This document shows positions 61,174-64,000 of a stretch of 64,000 nt of DNA, piece after piece (position 1 is the stretch's first letter; each line of letters opens with the position of its first letter). The translations under genes were made by a program, and so were the position numbers. The notes under the pieces are model-generated. The model was not told where the DNA came from. It ran no database searches and saw nothing but the letters and a program-made list of their open reading frames with translations. The stretch is from positions 31,166 through 95,165 of the forward strand of contig NZ_JBHULM010000012.1 of NCBI RefSeq assembly GCF_042684485.1, in the 5' to 3' direction. This stretch comes from Oceanihabitans gracilariae. GTDB taxonomy: Bacteria; Bacteroidota; Bacteroidia; Flavobacteriales; Flavobacteriaceae.

Positions 61174-63615
61174 TTACTTATTATTTTTTATATCATCTAA
61201 CACTAAACGTATTTCACCATAGGTATATTTATCATCAATTTGATGTTTAAGGTCTGATAGGTTTTCAAAACTATGTTTTGGTATAATTTCTATTAATTCT
61301 TTATAATGTTTTTCAGAAATTAAATCGGTTATCTTTACTTCTCCAGAATCCATAAAACTTGCTAAATGCCCCGTTATTGTATTTACATTTAAATCGCGTT
61401 CCATAGCAATTTGCTCTATTGCTTTTCCGGATTTAAATAACTCTAAAGATATTTTTTTAGTATCTCCCTTTTGCCTCTTTGGTTTAGGTGCTTCAAATAT
61501 TTCTGCATCTTTTGAAGTTTCTATATCATTTTCGTCACAATACGCTCTAATTACTTTTAAAATTTCAGAACCATATTTCTCTACACGTGTTTTACCAAAA
61601 CCACTTACTTTTAATAATTCGGTTTGATTAGTTGGTAGCGTTTCACACATTTCATATAATGACTTTTGATTAAATATTTGGTAGTGAATTAAACCTTTAT
61701 CATTAGCTATGTTATTTCTTAATTCTCTAAGCAATTCAAACAGCTCTACATTAGTCGTGCCATCAATAATTTCTTTCCTAGGCTTTTTAGGTGCTTGTTT
61801 TGCTAAAAAAACAGATTTACTTCTTAATTCTAAAAAGGTATTCGCATTAAATTCTTTATTTAATCCTTTAAAATAAAGTTGCTTTGTGGCTAATAATTCT
61901 TCAAATAAATCTAATGCTTTTGTAAGTTCCGTTTCTACAGCCTTATTATCGGTTGTAAAACTAAAGCTTTTATAAGTATCTATAATTTTAGTTTCAACTT
62001 GAGCGGTATAATAATGAATCGCTTTTACAAAACGTTCTTGTAAGTCTTTATTGGTTTCTGGTATTAATGAAGTTTCAGATAATTCTTGCAGTTGTGCCTT
62101 AAAAGCATTTGCTACTTTTAATAAGTTTGTAATACAATCTTTAATAGAAACAAAAGGAGCTTCCACATTACCTTCAATACTACCTCTATTTTTATAAAAA
62201 ATATCTAAAACACGATTTACTGGATATAAAAATTTGTAAAAATTAAATATTTCTGAAATTAAGTTAAGCTGAAAATCGCCAATAGATTGCTGAAGAATAA
62301 TATCATTAGGTTGATTTTCTTCCGCATCTTTATTAAACGAAATTACATTACTATCACTAATAATCTGACTAGAATTAATTTTACTTTTTAAAACCAATCC
62401 TTCTAAACTTTTACAACGACTCAGCGCTACATAGGTTTGTCCATGAGCAAATGCTCCAGCTGCATCAATTATAGCTTTATCAAAAGTTAAACCCTGACTT
62501 TTGTGTATAGTAATAGACCAAGCCAAACGCAAAGGCATTTGTGTATAAGATCCAATTTTATTTTCTGTAATAGCTTTTGTATCTGCATCTACAGAATAAT
62601 TAATATTTTCCCAAATTTCTGGAGTAGTAATAATATTAAAATCATCATCAGGACACTTTACAACTACTTCATCTTTATCTAATAAAATAACTTTACCTAT
62701 TTTACCATTAAAATAGCGCTTCTCTGCAGAACTATCATTTTTAATAAACATTACTTGAGCTCCTACTTTTAACTTAAGCTCTTCTTTATTAGGGTATGAA
62801 AATTCTGGAAATTTACCTTCTACTTTAGCATTGTAAATAACCGCTTTTCCTTTTAACGAATCTAAGGCATCTTTATTAGTTAGTTCTGCTTTATTATTGT
62901 GTGTAGTTAATGAAATATAACCTTCATTATCGCTAGGCGAAAAATCTGGCTGGTACCTTTTATTTAATTCTTCTGCAGAGGATGCAGATAAACGGTTAGT
63001 TCTAATTTCATTAAGAATATTAATAAAAACAGGGTTATCCTGTCTGTAAATATGTTTTAATTCAACTGTAATAGGTTTACATTGCTGATAAGACAAACTA
63101 CTAAAAAAGAAAGCGTTTTTATAAAAAGGTTTTAATAAATGCCATTCATTATCTTTTACCACAGGAGATAATTGTTGTAAATCACCAATCATTAATAATT
63201 GTAAACCTCCAAAAACTTTATCTCTATTTCTAAAACGACGTAAGGTTTTATCAATACCATCTAATAAATCAGCACGAACCATACTAATTTCATCTATAAC
63301 TAATAAGTCAATAGATTTAATAATATTAATTTTCGTTTTACTAAATTTTCTATTAAATCCAGAAGGTTTAATTAAATCCTCATTTGGTAAAATAGGACCA
63401 AAAGGTAATTGAAAAAAAGAATGAATAGTAACACCTTTAGCATTAATAGCAGCAACACCAGTAGGAGCCACAACCACCATTCGTTTCAAAGATTTCATCT
63501 TTAACTTATGTAAAAAAGTTGTTTTACCTGTCCCTGCTTTTCCTGTCAAAAACACATTTCTATCTGTGTTATTTATAAAATCCCAAGCTAAATCTAATTC
63601 CCTATTTGTTGCCAT
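61174..63615 (-). CDS. Pif1-like helicase with HRDC and C-terminal helix-turn-helix domain
   Basis: 813 residues from the ATG giving MATNRELDLAWDFINN; an upstream start adds 14 hydrophobic residues. Walker A GKAGTGKT lies at 25-32, PTGVAAINAKGVTIHSFF follows, the DEAD-like box is VIDEISMV, and later motifs (MIGDLQQLSPV, WSITIHKSQGLTFDKAIID, QTYVALSRCKSLEGLVL) make a superfamily 1B Pif1/RecD-like motor. Near 630-705 is an HRDC domain (LFELLRELRNNIAND, LLKVSGFGKTRVEKYG). The last 90 residues are a helix-turn-helix domain as at the C-terminus of RecQ proteins. It probably unwinds DNA at structured or damaged sites. Confidence 0.88.
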   Translation of the reverse strand: MATNRELDLAWDFINNTDRNVFLTGKAGTGKTTFLHKLKMKSLKRMVVVAPTGVAAINAKGVTIHSFFQLPFGPILPNEDLIKPSGFNRKFSKTKINIIKSIDLLVIDEISMVRADLLDGIDKTLRRFRNRDKVFGGLQLLMIGDLQQLSPVVKDNEWHLLKPFYKNAFFFSSLSYQQCKPITVELKHIYRQDNPVFINILNEIRTNRLSASSAEELNKRYQPDFSPSDNEGYISLTTHNNKAELTNKDALDSLKGKAVIYNAKVEGKFPEFSYPNKEELKLKVGAQVMFIKNDSSAEKRYFNGKIGKVILLDKDEVVVKCPDDDFNIITTPEIWENINYSVDADTKAITENKIGSYTQMPLRLAWSITIHKSQGLTFDKAIIDAAGAFAHGQTYVALSRCKSLEGLVLKSKINSSQIISDSNVISFNKDAEENQPNDIILQQSIGDFQLNLISEIFNFYKFLYPVNRVLDIFYKNRGSIEGNVEAPFVSIKDCITNLLKVANAFKAQLQELSETSLIPETNKDLQERFVKAIHYYTAQVETKIIDTYKSFSFTTDNKAVETELTKALDLFEELLATKQLYFKGLNKEFNANTFLELRSKSVFLAKQAPKKPRKEIIDGTTNVELFELLRELRNNIANDKGLIHYQIFNQKSLYEMCETLPTNQTELLKVSGFGKTRVEKYGSEILKVIRAYCDENDIETSKDAEIFEAPKPKRQKGDTKKISLELFKSGKAIEQIAMERDLNVNTITGHLASFMDSGEVKITDLISEKHYKELIEIIPKHSFENLSDLKHQIDDKYTYGEIRLVLDDIKNNK

Positions 63616-63692
63616 TATAAATATTTCAATACAAAACTTGAAGATAATTAAAATCAATAATTTTTATGGCGAGTTTTAAAAAAATAAAACCA

Positions 63693-63761
63693 CGCTATTC
63701 ACTATATCTTTTTTTTGCATATGCGCAACAAAAAAAAGGATGCCGTTACTATCGTTCTCGC
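63693..63761 (-). repeat. Dispersed intergenic element, copy 2
   Basis: On the minus strand: GCGAGAACGATAG..., then GGCATCCTTTTTT, a loop that includes GCGCATATGC, AAAAAAAAGATATA and AGCG. It has the order and spacing of copy 1 at 9133-9200. It lies downstream of the rRNA terminator and upstream of the helicase. The rest of 63616-63931 shows no gene. Confidence 0.6.
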
Positions 63762-63888
63762 TGTTATACATAAAGTAGAATGTAGCGGTTAAATAATTTT
63801 TATTTAGAATATCACCTTACATAAAAAGCAAATTGACTCCTTTAGTTATAAGACTTTAATTAACTTGATTTTCTTGATTTTGTTGTAT

Positions 63889-63924
63889 AAAAAAACCCTT
63901 CATTAAATAAATAATGAAGGGTTT
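63889..63924 (-). terminator. Terminator of the rRNA operon
   Basis: A perfect 13-bp stem (arms 63893-63905 and 63912-63924) with a 6-nt loop, followed by T7 on the minus strand, just after the 5S rRNA 3' end. Confidence 0.9.
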
Positions 63925-63930
63925 AAAAAA

Positions 63931-64000
63931 GGCGACGACCTACTCTTCCACAATGTAGTACCATCGGCGCAAATGGGCTTAACTTCTCTGTTCGGAATGG
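63931..64000 (-). rRNA. rrf: 5S ribosomal RNA, 3' part (cut by window edge)
   Basis: Read on the minus strand the sequence begins CCATTCCGAACAGAGAAGTT and ends GAGTAGGTCGTCGCC, the typical 3' two thirds of a Bacteroidota 5S rRNA. The 5' third lies past the right edge. The gene is the last of an rRNA operon transcribed leftwards. The exact 3' end (63929-63931) is approximate. Confidence 0.93.

Overview
The window is A+T-rich chromosomal DNA of a member of the Flavobacteriaceae (phylum Bacteroidota); I cannot name the genus. The evidence is the gliding and type IX secretion genes gldJ, porU and porV in their usual setting (cdd, pdhA and pdhC on one side, murF on the other), Bacteroidota-type promoters (TTG or TTTG, 17-21 nt, TAnnTTTG), a FecI/FecR/TonB-dependent receptor module, PafA-type phosphatase, bTHX and many lipoproteins. 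Coding density is high and the content is mostly core chromosome. I see no prophage, insertion sequence, integron or CRISPR array.

Layout. 1-252 is the start of ffh, cut by the window edge. 456-6111 holds an acidic LamG lipoprotein divergent from a sigma factor, anti-sigma factor and TonB-dependent receptor. 6113-8973 holds a glycosylase-fold protein, two membrane-associated proteins, bTHX and yaaA. 9273-12612 holds rluD, a PASTA protein, ddl and coaD. 12602-18378 holds a TPR hybrid histidine kinase, a SulP transporter and an M14 peptidase lipoprotein. 18448-21489 is a T9SS-exported protein built on exact 366-bp tandem repeats. 21836-24302 holds a NUDIX protein, pyrE, a small START-like protein and birA. 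24389-29581 is a forward run: rsfS, ftsH, a LUD protein, then the overlapping lipid operon cdsA-psd-ACBP-SdpI. 29666-36523 holds pafA, mlaE-mlaF, a tight sprT-like/manC/DUF389 operon and a small unknown protein. 36697-41782 holds a SDR, an M28 peptidase, pdhC, pdhA and cdd. 42026-50591 is the motility and secretion locus porV-porU / gldJ, followed by murF. 50824-51332 has two identical tRNA-Val(UAC) genes, each with its own promoter, structured leader and terminator. 51453-58669 is a long reverse run, gdh-nhaD-exbB-exbD-tonB-tonB-folC, with anmK upstream. The window ends with an acyl-CoA dehydrogenase, a Pif1/HRDC helicase and the 3' part of a 5S rRNA gene, so an rRNA operon lies just beyond the right edge on the minus strand.

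How the genes fit together. Several groups serve the envelope: peptidoglycan (ddl, murF, anmK), phospholipid synthesis (cdsA, psd) and transport (mlaEF), outer-membrane export (porU, porV, gldJ), and the energising of outer-membrane receptors (exbB, exbD and two TonB-like proteins), which would power receptors such as the one at 3793-6111.

I did not find one large new system. The best leads are: a conserved three-hairpin leader on both tRNA-Val genes, with all differences between copies falling outside the stems; a perfect 12-bp inverted repeat that includes the start codon of the hybrid kinase; a dispersed intergenic element present twice; a 15-bp intercistronic hairpin between exbB and exbD; the repeat-built surface protein; and the uncharacterised acidic lipoprotein beside the sigma/anti-sigma/receptor module.
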